DNA of 64,000 bases, taken from JANSWP01 sp041941305 (GTDB lineage Bacteria; Bacteroidota; Bacteroidia; Chitinophagales; Saprospiraceae). Position 1 is the first letter of the stretch. Each line of letters starts with the position of its first letter. Positions 19,381-29,037 of the stretch are shown here, one piece after another. The stretch is from assembly GCA_041941305.1 (NCBI GenBank), contig JBGTQJ010000011.1, forward strand, positions 1-64,000. Direction: 5' to 3'. The notes under the pieces were generated by a model. That model did not search any database. It saw only the letters and a program-made list of their open reading frames with translations, and was not told the DNA's origin. Both the position numbers and the translations under genes were made by a program.

Positions 19381-19965
19381 TTCCTTCCCCTGTTCTACAA
19401 TATCGTTTACAGATTTACCGTCAATCAACACGTCTTCCAAAACGGCATTTCCATTTAGAATTTTTACAATTGCCCAGGAAACCTGAGAAGAATCTATTTG
19501 TGCGTCCATATATGTCTGCTCTGCCACGGGAGCTTTGTATTCTTCCATGTAGAACCTCTTGAAGGGAAAATCGAGATTTATAGTTGCTATGCCTGTATGC
19601 GTATTATGCCAGAAATTCCAATCATCTATTTTTAAATAATCTCGATCTCCTTCTGGTTCTTCTTTCAAGACATTTTTAACTTTTACAAAACCAAGAGAAT
19701 CTTTTCCCAAAATGGCATAAACGGAATGTTTCTTTTTTTCGTTTTGCCATTCTTTTACTTCCGTTGTCTCAAAGTTTTCAGCTTCAAAGGAAAGCACAAT
19801 ATATCTCCCTCGAAAAGGATCAACCGGATCGATTGGCCTTGTTTTGAAATTGTAGGTCTTTCCATTATTCAGAATATTTTCCTGTTCCAAAATCATGTGT
19901 CCTGGAATCGCCCATTGTACCAAAACGAGCAGAAGAAATAACCAGAAGATTTTATTTTGAATCAT
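19378..19965 (-). CDS. GDYXXLXY domain protein
   Basis: 195-residue protein with one N-terminal membrane helix (IFWLFLLLVLVQWAIPG, about residues 5-22). The family motif appears as RGRYIVLSFE near residue 53, in place of G-D-Y-x-x-L-x-Y. The remainder should be an extracytoplasmic beta-rich domain. This family is routinely encoded next to DUF2157 proteins, as here (23-nt gap, same strand), so the two probably form one membrane complex. Function is not known. Confidence 0.8.
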   Translation of the reverse strand: MIQNKIFWLFLLLVLVQWAIPGHMILEQENILNNGKTYNFKTRPIDPVDPFRGRYIVLSFEAENFETTEVKEWQNEKKKHSVYAILGKDSLGFVKVKNVLKEEPEGDRDYLKIDDWNFWHNTHTGIATINLDFPFKRFYMEEYKAPVAEQTYMDAQIDSSQVSWAIVKILNGNAVLEDVLIDGKSVNDIVEQGKE

Positions 19966-19988
19966 ATCATTTAGATTAAAAACTTTTA

Positions 19989-21275
19989 CTAGGATTCTCT
20001 TCGCTTTTTAAGCAATCTATAATTGGCAATAAAAAATCCAGCGCCAAGCGCCACAAATAGAATTCCTTTCACCACAAAACTCATATCGGTATCGAAAAAC
20101 CGACAGACCATCAAAGCTGTTAGAATTAACAAACCCATATTCAGAAAACCCAGATGATCCGTTTCACTGCCTCGGTTAATGTAATAAATACCTGTAAGCA
20201 ATAGGAACAGATTGATCAGAATCATCCCAATAACTGAATTAGCTGTTCCAATAAAAAAAGTGATGGAAAAATACAGAAAAGCGATAGTCAACGGATTGAT
20301 TTTCAAATCATTGGAAATTCTTTTCTCTTTCGTAAAGAAAAAAGCAGCCAGGATGATAAAGCCTATTGAAATCCAAATTTCCGGACTTTTAAATAATGCT
20401 TCAATTGATGGATAAGGGTCAAAAAGTCCATTCCAGATTTCTTCAAAGCTAAAAATGAGGCAACAAATTAATATGCCTAATGCCCCTAGCAATCTAAAAG
20501 GATTTGCAACCAGGCTTTTGCTTTGGTAAGCTCCAGAAGTTCCTCTCAAAAATAACACACTGAATAATCCAATATAGGCTATCCACATCAGTTCAGGTAC
20601 CTCATCCGAGAAAGTACCAAGAGCATGTATGACAGACCCTGCGATAAACCATGAATGAAAGTTGAAGAAATTGCTGTCTCTTTTATGCTTCCACAAATAG
20701 TAATAATGAGGCAGAACTGCAGCTAAAAAAGCGAGATATAAATAAGGTGGTTGGTTCCATCTCCCATATCCTGTTTCGGCGGCATAAGAACTGATGCCAA
20801 CGATATAAAGCAAAGAAACCATTGAGGAAGGCAACAAATAAATCAGTGGTAAACTCAATAGCATCCATATCTTCAGGAAGGAACTCATGTCCCCTTCAAT
20901 ATGATAAATCTGACTGATCAAAGAAATGCAGGCACCAATCGCGAAGAATAGAAAAACACCACTGGCCTCCCTCCAACCAATACTTTCTTTCTTCTTTAAA
21001 ATGGTGTATGCACAAAGCGCTTGGCCAATGAGCAGTGGAACAAAGGCAAAAGCCGTTTTTACGGTTTTACTCAATTCATCCCAATTGTGCGCAATGATGA
21101 GAATAATTCCCAAACCAACCAGGGTAGCTCCCAGGATGCTAAAAACCAGCGTAAGGCGATTGGATGATGGTTTTTGTTTAGATTGATAATACTCCTGAAT
21201 TTTTGTCGCGGTTTCTTCATTTAGAATTCCAGCCTCCAATAATTCAGCAAGGTCTCTTGAAATTCGATTATTCAT
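19989..21275 (-). CDS. DUF2157 integral membrane protein
   Basis: 428-residue polytopic membrane protein. A soluble helical N-terminus (ISRDLAELLEAGILNEETATKIQEYY, residues 4-29) is the DUF2157 signature. About 10-12 hydrophobic helices follow from residue 45 to the end. First gene of a two-gene operon with the GDYXXLXY protein. The function is unknown. It is divergent from the caspase-like gene, with a long inverted repeat in the shared upstream region. Confidence 0.85.
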   Translation of the reverse strand: MNNRISRDLAELLEAGILNEETATKIQEYYQSKQKPSSNRLTLVFSILGATLVGLGIILIIAHNWDELSKTVKTAFAFVPLLIGQALCAYTILKKKESIGWREASGVFLFFAIGACISLISQIYHIEGDMSSFLKIWMLLSLPLIYLLPSSMVSLLYIVGISSYAAETGYGRWNQPPYLYLAFLAAVLPHYYYLWKHKRDSNFFNFHSWFIAGSVIHALGTFSDEVPELMWIAYIGLFSVLFLRGTSGAYQSKSLVANPFRLLGALGILICCLIFSFEEIWNGLFDPYPSIEALFKSPEIWISIGFIILAAFFFTKEKRISNDLKINPLTIAFLYFSITFFIGTANSVIGMILINLFLLLTGIYYINRGSETDHLGFLNMGLLILTALMVCRFFDTDMSFVVKGILFVALGAGFFIANYRLLKKRRES

Positions 21276-21328
21276 AAATTTGAACTTGCAAAAAGTTGAA
21301 AATCAGCGAATTGGGTTTAAAGATAATT

Positions 21329-21398
21329 AATTTAAGTTGCGAAACCCCTTTTGGCGAGCCAGCGAAGCTGGCGAGCTTGTTGCTTCGCAACTTAAATT
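21329..21398. repeat. Composite palindromic element between divergent genes
   Basis: Outer arms are AATTTAAGTTGCGAA (21329-21343) and its exact complement (21384-21398). Inside is a second hairpin CCAGC-gaa-GCTGG (21359-21371) flanked by GGCGAG on one side and GCGAG on the other. The GC-rich core contrasts with the AT-rich surroundings. It lies in the 210-bp gap between the DUF2157 and caspase-like genes, so it is not a terminator. It shares its nested design and GCGAG core with the element at 41881. Confidence 0.8.
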
Positions 21399-21485
21399 CA
21401 TTATTTTCAAGGAATTGATAAACTGACAAATTAAGAGAACTACCTATATTGAGGAATTACAAGCTTCCAATCAAAATAACTCATC

Positions 21486-23417
21486 ATGCCAAATAAAAAC
21501 CTATACGCATTGCTGGTCGGAATCAATAAATATGATCCAACTTCAACTGTACCGCCACTCTCCGGTTGTGAAAAAGACATCAGAAACATCAGAATGCTTT
21601 TAGAGCAATATTATGGAGATGCTTTCAATTTACACATTAAAACTTTGATGGATGAGGAAGCAACCTATGATAACCTGATAACCAACTTTCGGAAAGCACA
21701 TTTACAAAAGGAAGATGGAAATAGTCGCGATGTGATTTTATTCTATTACAGTGGACATGGCTCAAGAGAAAAAGCAGCAGCAGAATTTCGAGACTTTTTT
21801 CCGGATGGTTTTGGGGAAACTTTAGTTTGCCACGATAGCCGCAAAAAAGAAAATGGAAAGACGATTGGCAATGATTTGGCAGATAAGGAGTTGGCGGTTT
21901 TGATTTCCGAATTGGATGCCATTTCTCCTCACGTCGTGGTGGTCATGGACTGTTGTCATGCTGGCGGCGGAACCAGAGATACGGAACACAATGATGAGGA
22001 GGTGAAAATTGATTGGAATAGCTCAAGGCAAACTTCAGACAGGAAAGAACCCAGATTATTGAAAACTTATTTGAATGGTTGGTTTGAGGATCAACTTAAA
22101 AGAGAGGGTAAAATCTCTATTCCAAAAAGCAAACACATTTTGCTCGCTGCTTGTACCAATAAACAGCAGGCATTTGAATTGCAATCCAAACAAGGTTTAT
22201 TTACCAATCGGCTTTTGAAAGTTTTACTCACTGAAAAGCAAATCAGTTATGCCTCTTTATTTTCAAAAGCCAGACTTTCTATGCGTAGGGTGACCAAGAG
22301 CCAAGACCCACAGTTTGAAACATACGAGCATTTTAATGGCACCGATAATTTCCTCAATCATGGTACTAAATCTACCCAACAAAAGCATTTGCTATATTTT
22401 GAAGATGGACAATGGTGGGTCAATTGCGGTGCAGTACATGGGCTTCCAACAGACGAAGATAAAAAAGCGTCCTTTGCCATTTTTGATGGAACTCAGGAAA
22501 TAGGTTTTGTTGAAGCCCAAACAGTTGGCATTCAAAAAAGCAGCGTGGAAGTTGGTTTTTCTTTAAACAATCGAAAACAATATGAAGCGATTTTGATTAG
22601 CCTCCCTTCTCCTCCTGTGCTCATAAAAATAGATGGAAATAAGGAGGGCATTGCCAGAGTTCAACAAGCATTTGAAAAATATACTGCAGTTCACTTTGAG
22701 GTAGATAGTGCAATATCGGGGGCGCAGTTTGGATTAATTGCTTCTTTTGATAAAATAGAAATTTGGGATACAGAAAGGCATAAATGCTTGCGCACAATCG
22801 AAGGAAATGATGAAACCAGGGTATTTGAAGATGTTTTTGAGTGGCTCGAACATTTAGCACAATGGGAAAAGGCTCAGGATATAGCCAATACCGAAACTCA
22901 ACTAAAAACGCCAAATTTAAATTTTCTGCTAACTGTTTATGACAAACTAGGTAAAGCCGAAACATTGAAAGAAAACGATGTTACTTTATACACCGAAAAA
23001 GAAGGTAATGGATATCGCAAAATTCGATTTGATCTGAGGATTGAAAATAATTGTGGCCAAGACTTGCACTGTTCCCTATTTTACTTTTCTCCGGACTATG
23101 GCGTTCACTTTGTGGATTATCGCGAAATTCCCGACAACCGTGCAGCGCTTTTCATTCAGGACAATACCCTTGAATTGATAAATGACAATACTCAGTCTAC
23201 TGAATTGCTCAAAGTATTCGTTGGCACCAAAAAGATGGATGACTTTCTTTTAGAATTGCCCATGTTGGAAATTGGAGAAACTGTAACCTATTACCAAACC
23301 AGAAGTACAGAGATGGGGCAGGCAAGAGCTATCGGTAGTTTTTATAAAGAAAAGAAAAAGATACTGGCAGAAGATTGGTTCGCAAAAACCTTGAAAATTA
23401 CCACCATTGGTAAATGA
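21486..23417 (+). CDS. Caspase family protease (peptidase C14, metacaspase-like)
   Basis: 643-residue cytoplasmic protein without a signal peptide. The N-terminal caspase fold (about 1-280) opens LYALLVGINKYD. It has the catalytic dyad His91 in FYYSGHGSRE and Cys157 in VVMDCCHAGG. The middle region (about 290-470) has no recognised domain. The C-terminal 160 residues (LYTEKEGNGYRKIRFDLRIE, FYFSPDYGVHFVDYREIP) resemble a DUF4384-like beta domain. Prokaryotic caspases can act in stress responses, defence or regulated proteolysis; no partner effector, nucleotide cyclase or NTPase is next to it, so its trigger and substrate are unknown. Confidence 0.88.
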   Translation: MPNKNLYALLVGINKYDPTSTVPPLSGCEKDIRNIRMLLEQYYGDAFNLHIKTLMDEEATYDNLITNFRKAHLQKEDGNSRDVILFYYSGHGSREKAAAEFRDFFPDGFGETLVCHDSRKKENGKTIGNDLADKELAVLISELDAISPHVVVVMDCCHAGGGTRDTEHNDEEVKIDWNSSRQTSDRKEPRLLKTYLNGWFEDQLKREGKISIPKSKHILLAACTNKQQAFELQSKQGLFTNRLLKVLLTEKQISYASLFSKARLSMRRVTKSQDPQFETYEHFNGTDNFLNHGTKSTQQKHLLYFEDGQWWVNCGAVHGLPTDEDKKASFAIFDGTQEIGFVEAQTVGIQKSSVEVGFSLNNRKQYEAILISLPSPPVLIKIDGNKEGIARVQQAFEKYTAVHFEVDSAISGAQFGLIASFDKIEIWDTERHKCLRTIEGNDETRVFEDVFEWLEHLAQWEKAQDIANTETQLKTPNLNFLLTVYDKLGKAETLKENDVTLYTEKEGNGYRKIRFDLRIENNCGQDLHCSLFYFSPDYGVHFVDYREIPDNRAALFIQDNTLELINDNTQSTELLKVFVGTKKMDDFLLELPMLEIGETVTYYQTRSTEMGQARAIGSFYKEKKKILAEDWFAKTLKITTIGK

Positions 23418-23423
23418 AAACAG

Positions 23424-23460
23424 CTATTCACCCCGCTAATTTTTAGTGCAGGGCGAATAG
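23424..23460. terminator. Convergent terminator, imperfect hairpin
   Basis: CTATTC-a-CCC pairs with GGG-c-GAATAG across an AT-rich loop that contains CTAATTTTTAG. It sits directly after the caspase-like stop and before the end of the convergent NHL-repeat gene. Confidence 0.6.
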
Positions 23461-23472
23461 GAGTTGGAATAA

Positions 23473-24672
23473 TCAATGAACCAATAACTTTCTGGCTATT
23501 TGAAATTCTTTTGAGAACAAGACATATTCATAAAGCCCCGGGGCTAAATCATTTATTTCCCATCGGGATTCATGCTTTCCTGCCGTTTTAAAACCCTTCT
23601 CCATTGTCCTTATTAATTTTCCGCTTGCATTCAAAATATATAGTTGAATATCTGCCGAAACGGGTAAGAAATATTCAATTTGGACAAAATCAGCTGCAGG
23701 ATTCGGATAGTGTTTCAATTCTAATCCATCGTATTTCCATGGTTCAAGCGTCGGAACCGGTTCACTTTGAAGTCCGGTCACCATCCTCAAAACTGAGGGA
23801 TTTAAAGGCCAGAAATTATTACTTGGATTGTCTACTGTTGGTATTGAACTATTCAGAAATAAAGTATCTCCCGAAGGAGTCGCTACGATCCCATTTGGTC
23901 TGGACAATGTTGCTTCGAATGCTTCACCATCATCGTTTCCTCGAATTCCGGAACCGACAATTGGTGTTGCAATACCATCCAGGGTCACCCGATAAATGCG
24001 GCTGCTACCATGGCTATTTATATACAAAACGGAATCGACGGGGCAATAAGTTAGATGCCCATTGTTATTTCCAGGGATCCAAACAAAATTACTTGCCTGA
24101 CCATTTGGGGTGATTTTCACCACCCAGCCATTGGAAAAATTGGCTATGTAGAGATTTCCATTTGCATCAAATATGGCACCATTTGGGCAGTTGAAAATAT
24201 TTCCAGAGGCAAAAATGGATGCGACTCCCGCCGGAGTAACTTTTCGAATAATTCCATTACCGCATTGACAAACGAATAAATTATCATCTGCATCAATTGC
24301 GATGCCTACAGGTGCTGCACCATTGCCCAAATTGACAAAAGTGCTCACCGTTCCATCTGGAGAAATTTTGCTAATTCGGTTACCAGCAATGTTGGATTGG
24401 TAAAAATTGCCCTGGCTGTCGAAATCATTTCCCGATGCACCTAGCATACCAGATGCGAAAATGGTTCGATTGAAATCTTGATCCAGTTTCCAGACTTGGG
24501 TGCCGTTGGCATTGCCCAGTTCCTGCCCAAAATTTCCGATGTATAAATTGCCATCAGCCCCAAGTTTAACTCCACCACTTGCATCAAATTGATCCGTGAC
24601 TGTTGAAACCATAATTTGAGCGTAGGAGAACATAGAAATGAGTAGAAATAAAATGGTAGTTTTTAGCTTCAT
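23473..24672 (-). CDS. T9SS type-A sorted NHL-repeat (SMP-30/beta-propeller) protein
   Basis: 399-residue secreted protein with signal peptide ending SMFSYAQ. Residues about 25-310 are NHL-type beta-propeller blades with recurring D-x-x-GNLYIxNF and xKITPxG units (GNLYIGNFGQ, NLFVCQCGNG, GNLYIANFSNG). The C-terminal 80 residues (YPNPAADFVQIEYFLP, LAPGLYEYVLFSKE, ARKLLVH) are a T9SS type-A sorting domain, so it is exported across the outer membrane. Propellers of this type bind ligands or hydrolyse lactones; no active site is evident. Confidence 0.88.
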   Translation of the reverse strand: MKLKTTILFLLISMFSYAQIMVSTVTDQFDASGGVKLGADGNLYIGNFGQELGNANGTQVWKLDQDFNRTIFASGMLGASGNDFDSQGNFYQSNIAGNRISKISPDGTVSTFVNLGNGAAPVGIAIDADDNLFVCQCGNGIIRKVTPAGVASIFASGNIFNCPNGAIFDANGNLYIANFSNGWVVKITPNGQASNFVWIPGNNNGHLTYCPVDSVLYINSHGSSRIYRVTLDGIATPIVGSGIRGNDDGEAFEATLSRPNGIVATPSGDTLFLNSSIPTVDNPSNNFWPLNPSVLRMVTGLQSEPVPTLEPWKYDGLELKHYPNPAADFVQIEYFLPVSADIQLYILNASGKLIRTMEKGFKTAGKHESRWEINDLAPGLYEYVLFSKEFQIARKLLVH

Positions 24673-25152
24673 AACAATATTTGTGAGTTGTGATTTGCTG
24701 ATAGATGAATAGGATTTATCAACTTATCACTGGTGAATAAATGATTGGAAAAGAAATGGCGATGGTTAAAAGAGATAGGTCAATTTTGAGCTTAGAGGAG
24801 CGCGTATTCAGACTTTGATCATTTAAAAGTTTGATGAGCTAATGAGAAGATTTATTATTGAATTTTTTTCAAATACAAGCATACGAAGAAAAATAATACA
24901 GCTCAATTTTTAGGATTGTCCAAATTGTAGTTACAGCTACACTTGACTAATAAATTCGGATTTTTACAAGAAAACACCTGTCCATTATCGTACAAGCTAG
25001 TTCATATTCGCACTGTTTCCCATTTATTTTATTCACATAAAAACCTGACAGTCAATTGGTTGAAAAAATGGCATATCCGTTGTGATTGAAAGCACTTAAT
25101 CCGTTATTTCCCTTTTTGCCTGTGAAGCTTTAGAAAACAAAATCTACTTACC
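24673..25152. other. 480-bp divergent intergenic region
   Basis: No coding potential or RNA gene seen. It separates the divergent NHL-repeat and permease genes. The only structure noticed is a small inverted repeat, TGTAG-ttacag-CTACA (24926-24941). No convincing TAnnTTTG promoter box was found for either gene. Confidence 0.5.
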
Positions 25153-27519
25153 ATGCTTCAAAACTACTTCAAAGTTGCCTTGCGCAATCTTTTTAGAAAC
25201 AAACTCTATGTGCTGATCAACGTACTGGGATTAGGCCTTGCACTCGCTTGTTGCATTATTGCTTATCTGAATTGGAAATACAATAATGATTTTGATGCCT
25301 TCCACACTCAGAAAGATTACCTTTTTCGAGTAGAGGTTTTCAAGGAAACCAATGACCAACTGTATGGAATTGCTCCGCTTCCACTGGGAGATGCTGCCGT
25401 AAAAGACATTCCCGGAGTTCAACAATCTTTCCGTCTAAATACCAGTAGTGTGGTAGTTAAGTCTGGAAATGATGTTTTTAACGAAAGGGTCCATTATGGA
25501 GATGAAAATTTTCTGGATCTTTTTGATTTTGAAATTGTTCAGGGAGATTCAAAATGCCTTTCTGATAAAAGCAAAATCATTTTGACAGAAATGATGGCAG
25601 TTAAATATTTTGGCAATGAAAATCCTGTAGGTGCCACTTTGTTGCTTAACCCTGGGAAAGAAGACGAAACGTCTCTGACAATTGGGGCGGTGATGAAAGA
25701 TTTTGTCTTGAATTCAAGTATTCGCTTCAATTTCTTAACTCATTTTGACAATCAGTTTTACCAGGGAAAACCGATGGACGATACAGATTGGAGTCTTTTT
25801 ACTGGAGTCAATTTCTTAAAACTTAGAGACCCTTCCCAGGCTCCCGAAATCGCCAAAAGCCTGAATAAATATGTAGCAGTCCAAAATGCTGCCAGAGAAG
25901 ATTGGCCTGTTAAAAGCTTTGTTTTAGAACCATTGGCTACCGTATCTGATGGTAGCAGAAACTTAAGGGCCAACTGGCTATACCAGGAGTTTCCGCCTGC
26001 TGCTGTGTGGGGACCAATTGTCATGGCAATTTTGCTTTTGTTGACTGCTTGTTTGAATTTTACAAATACAACCATTTCTCTCTCTAATCAAAGACTGAAA
26101 GAAATGGGGGTTCGGAAAGTGATGGGTGGCACTCAAAGACAACTGATTGGGCAATTATTGAGCGAGAGTTTTGTCATTTGTATATTGGCATTGTTTGCGG
26201 GGATTGCTTTTGTAGATTTCCTTTTGCCCCCTTATAATGAAATGTGGTCTTATTTGCATCTGGAAGCCCATTATTTTGAAAACCCGCCCTTGTTGATATT
26301 TATGGGGCTATCTCTATTCATTGCTGTAATTTTGGGTGGTGCTTACCCCGCTTTTTACATAAGTGCATTCAATCCAACCAATATCTTCAGAGGGTCCGTC
26401 AAATTTGGTGGCAGCAATTTGTTTTCTCGAATCCTATTGGGCGTACAAGTCATGATTTCTTTGGTCGCAGTTGTTTCAGGAATTGCGTTTGCTCAAAATG
26501 CTATTTTTCAAAAAACCACAGATCTGGGCTACGAACATCAAGATGTTTTGGTGGTTCCGACATTTGAAGAAGGCACTTTTGAAAGCTTCCGAAGTACTAT
26601 ACAAAACAATTCAAAAATTCTCGCTAGTTCAGGTACACGACATCATCTCGATTGGTATGATGCCAGAACAGATTATGAAGTGCAAGGGGAAAAACACGAA
26701 AGTTTCTATTACGGAATTGGTGAAAATTATTTCGAAGTCATGGATATGGAAATCGTAGATGGCCGATTCTTTGATAAGGAGCGACAACTGGATTATGAAA
26801 ACAGCCTGGTGATCAATGAAACCTTTGCAAAATTTCATCAATGGGACAATCCTATTGGTCAAAAAATCACTTTGGATAGTGTGGAACATTCAGTTATTGG
26901 CGTAGCCCAAGACTTCATGTACGAAGGGTTTTTCGACCCGGTAGAGCCCACTATGCTAAAATTGGTAAAACCAGAAAAATTTAACTTTTGGGTCGTAGAA
27001 GCCAATCCGGAAAACATGCTTGCTTTGAATAATGAGCTAAAAGATGCCTGGACGCCGCTATTTCCTTTCAAACCTTATGAAGGATTTTTCCAAAGTGAAC
27101 TAATGGAAGAAGACCTAATGGTTACGGAAAACATCGCCATTATCAATTTCTTCCTTGCAATAGTGACCATTCTTCTATCTTCAGCAGGTCTGTTTGCCTT
27201 GGTTTCTCTGAACATTTTAAAGCGATTGAAAGAAATCGCCATTCGAAAGGTAGTAGGCGCTTCTACAGGCAACATCGCTTACTTAATCAATAAAAACTAC
27301 ATCTGGATATTTTTAGTGGCTGCTGTTGGTGGTAGTATAGGTGGATCTTTTCTTTCCAAAATGTTGCTGAGCAGCATATACGCAACGCATGTAGATGTGA
27401 GTATAATCGTATTAATTATTGGTTCCTTGACAATTTTCCTGATTGCTGGATTGACAATAGGATATAAAATATTTCAAGTAGCTAAAACCAATCCTTCTGA
27501 TATTTTAAGAGCAGATTGA
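25153..27519 (+). CDS. MacB/FtsX-type ABC transporter permease
   Basis: 788-residue permease with the double MacB_PCD-FtsX layout typical of Bacteroidota. There is a membrane helix at about 20-40, a periplasmic domain to about 285, FtsX helices at about 290-420, a second periplasmic domain to about 670, then helices to the end. The twin coupling-helix signatures are MGVRKVMGGTQRQLIGQ and IAIRKVVGASTGNIAYL. Such permeases use mechanotransmission to export peptides, drugs or lipoproteins with a separate ATPase. No ATPase or membrane-fusion gene is adjacent, so it is an orphan. Substrate unknown. Confidence 0.92.
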   Translation: MLQNYFKVALRNLFRNKLYVLINVLGLGLALACCIIAYLNWKYNNDFDAFHTQKDYLFRVEVFKETNDQLYGIAPLPLGDAAVKDIPGVQQSFRLNTSSVVVKSGNDVFNERVHYGDENFLDLFDFEIVQGDSKCLSDKSKIILTEMMAVKYFGNENPVGATLLLNPGKEDETSLTIGAVMKDFVLNSSIRFNFLTHFDNQFYQGKPMDDTDWSLFTGVNFLKLRDPSQAPEIAKSLNKYVAVQNAAREDWPVKSFVLEPLATVSDGSRNLRANWLYQEFPPAAVWGPIVMAILLLLTACLNFTNTTISLSNQRLKEMGVRKVMGGTQRQLIGQLLSESFVICILALFAGIAFVDFLLPPYNEMWSYLHLEAHYFENPPLLIFMGLSLFIAVILGGAYPAFYISAFNPTNIFRGSVKFGGSNLFSRILLGVQVMISLVAVVSGIAFAQNAIFQKTTDLGYEHQDVLVVPTFEEGTFESFRSTIQNNSKILASSGTRHHLDWYDARTDYEVQGEKHESFYYGIGENYFEVMDMEIVDGRFFDKERQLDYENSLVINETFAKFHQWDNPIGQKITLDSVEHSVIGVAQDFMYEGFFDPVEPTMLKLVKPEKFNFWVVEANPENMLALNNELKDAWTPLFPFKPYEGFFQSELMEEDLMVTENIAIINFFLAIVTILLSSAGLFALVSLNILKRLKEIAIRKVVGASTGNIAYLINKNYIWIFLVAAVGGSIGGSFLSKMLLSSIYATHVDVSIIVLIIGSLTIFLIAGLTIGYKIFQVAKTNPSDILRAD

Positions 27520-27523
27520 TTAT

Positions 27524-27581
27524 TGATGCTATGACTCTATTATGCTGCCTTGCCTTGCAGCATAATAGAGTCATAGCATCA
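27524..27581. terminator. Very long convergent terminator hairpin
   Basis: 25-bp perfectly complementary arms (27524-27548 and 27557-27581) around an 8-nt loop CTTGCCTT. It lies directly after the permease stop and before the end of the convergent aminotransferase gene. The bases just downstream of the right arm (ATAGCATCGTAG) partly repeat the arm sequence again. Confidence 0.8.
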
Positions 27582-27586
27582 TAAAA

Positions 27587-28888
27587 TTATAGCATCGTAG
27601 TATCGCAGAATTGTAGAATTAGATCAACGGCTTCTACCATTTTTGGACAACATTTTTCCAAAAAGGCATTGTCCAATTCTTTGTTTTCATAATCTTCGGC
27701 TGCGACTTTCAAAGCATTTCCTCCATCAAAATCTACGTAGGACAGTCTTGCAGTCAATTCTTCAGAAGGACTGCCAAAATCATAACTTGGAAGCAGTGCT
27801 ACCCCAGTCTCCTTCAATAATAGGTCACATAAATCTGTACTATTTTGAATGCCTTTACTTTTCAAAGCAAGTTGATGTGCCGAAAAATCGGGGAATAAGT
27901 AAAATCCCCCTTCAGGTTTGGGTGTATGCACATCAATCTGTTTTAGTCTTTCATAATAATACGTCCCAACTGCCTTCAAAATCCTTCTGGAATCTACCAA
28001 CTGTTTTTCGATAAGCGGATGCTCCTGGTAAGCAGTGATCGCGGCATATTGAATGGGAGCACTTGTGGTGGTGTATGTTTCACTGGCTACCGTCGATGCA
28101 GCTTCCAACAACTTCCTCAAATTTGGTGGAAAAGTAAACATGCCCATTCGCCACCCACCTGCGCCACACCATTTTGATAAGCCAGAACTGATAATAGTCC
28201 CTTCAGGGTAATATTTGGCAATAGACACATGTTCACCTGAATGGTGTAATTCTCCATAAATTTCGTCTGAAATCAGGATGATTTGATATTTTCTGGCGAC
28301 TTCAGCAAGCTCTTTTAGTGCAGTTTCATCATAGGTCGCTCCAGTAGGATTGGAAGGATAATTCAGGATAACAATTCTGGGTCGGTTTGGATCTTTGATG
28401 CAAAAGGCATTCAGATTTTCGGCAGTAAGCAATCGTTTGTTTTCCGGATGGGTTTTGATCCAATGTATGGATTTACCAATAATGGTTGCCTGTGGTGCGT
28501 AGGAAACCCAACTTGGAGAAGGGATAACCAAATCTCCGTCGTAAACCAATTGAAGTAAAAAGAGCAATTCCTTACTTCCCGGGCTAACCATAATATCTTC
28601 TGCTGTGTAATTCAGTCCTTGTTTGCGTTTCCAATTGTCGGCAATGACCGCTCTCAATTCATACAATCCTTGTACAGCTAAATAATCTTTTTCATGGGCA
28701 TGCTTTTTTAAAGCTTCCACGACGGGTTCAGGAACCGGAAATGGAGATTGTCCAAAACCCAAACGGTAGATTTTTTTACCAGTCCTTGCCAAGGCTGCGC
28801 TTTTTTCATTAATCGCAAGAGTGGCAGATTTTTTCAAGCCCAAAATATTTGTATTGAGCTGATTGATTTTTTCTGATGACGCAATCAT
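27587..28888 (-). CDS. Class I/II pyridoxal-phosphate aminotransferase
   Basis: 433-residue fold-type I PLP enzyme. The PLP lysine lies in SGLSKWCGAGGWRMG. The Asn of NYPSNPTGATY and the Asp of LISDEIYGELHHSG are the expected cofactor contacts, and a C-terminal Arg (ELTARLSYVDFDGG) would bind the substrate carboxylate. The fold suggests transfer of an amino group between an amino acid and a 2-oxo acid; the specificity cannot be told from sequence. Monocistronic, divergent from the marR-type gene. Confidence 0.9.
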   Translation of the reverse strand: MIASSEKINQLNTNILGLKKSATLAINEKSAALARTGKKIYRLGFGQSPFPVPEPVVEALKKHAHEKDYLAVQGLYELRAVIADNWKRKQGLNYTAEDIMVSPGSKELLFLLQLVYDGDLVIPSPSWVSYAPQATIIGKSIHWIKTHPENKRLLTAENLNAFCIKDPNRPRIVILNYPSNPTGATYDETALKELAEVARKYQIILISDEIYGELHHSGEHVSIAKYYPEGTIISSGLSKWCGAGGWRMGMFTFPPNLRKLLEAASTVASETYTTTSAPIQYAAITAYQEHPLIEKQLVDSRRILKAVGTYYYERLKQIDVHTPKPEGGFYLFPDFSAHQLALKSKGIQNSTDLCDLLLKETGVALLPSYDFGSPSEELTARLSYVDFDGGNALKVAAEDYENKELDNAFLEKCCPKMVEAVDLILQFCDTTML

Positions 28889-29005
28889 TAGAAATAAATT
28901 GATAAATGGTTTAACTAAAAACTATTCAAAAGTTGGGAAAAAGTAGGTCTGGAGCAACTATTGGTGAAAAAAAATGAAAAAAAATTTGCCGTTGCAAATA
29001 TATTT

Positions 29006-29035
29006 TTACAATATTTGTACATACAATTATTGTAA
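29006..29035. promoter_or_regulatory. MarR-type operator (30-bp near-perfect palindrome)
   Basis: Outer half-sites TTACAATA (29006-29013) and TATTGTAA (29028-29035) and inner TTGTA/TACAA form a palindrome in which 13 of 15 position pairs match. It ends 2 nt before the marR-type start, so a bound dimer would block transcription or translation initiation. Autoregulation is the usual MarR mode. A related site is at 30068-30085. Confidence 0.78.
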
Positions 29036-29037
29036 AG

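Noticed and set aside
19989..23417. Defence island (caspase effector with membrane partners)
   Set aside because: No cyclase, NTPase, reverse transcriptase or nuclease lies near the caspase-like gene, and the surrounding genes are ordinary, so a defence role is not supported.
23604..24113. 169-codon plus-strand frame opposite the NHL-repeat gene
   Set aside because: Mirror frame of a repetitive propeller gene; no signal peptide, no recognisable domain.
24673..25152. tRNA or small RNA gene in the largest non-coding gap
   Set aside because: No cloverleaf, no GTTCGAATC-type T-loop and no strong hairpin with T tract found on either strand.
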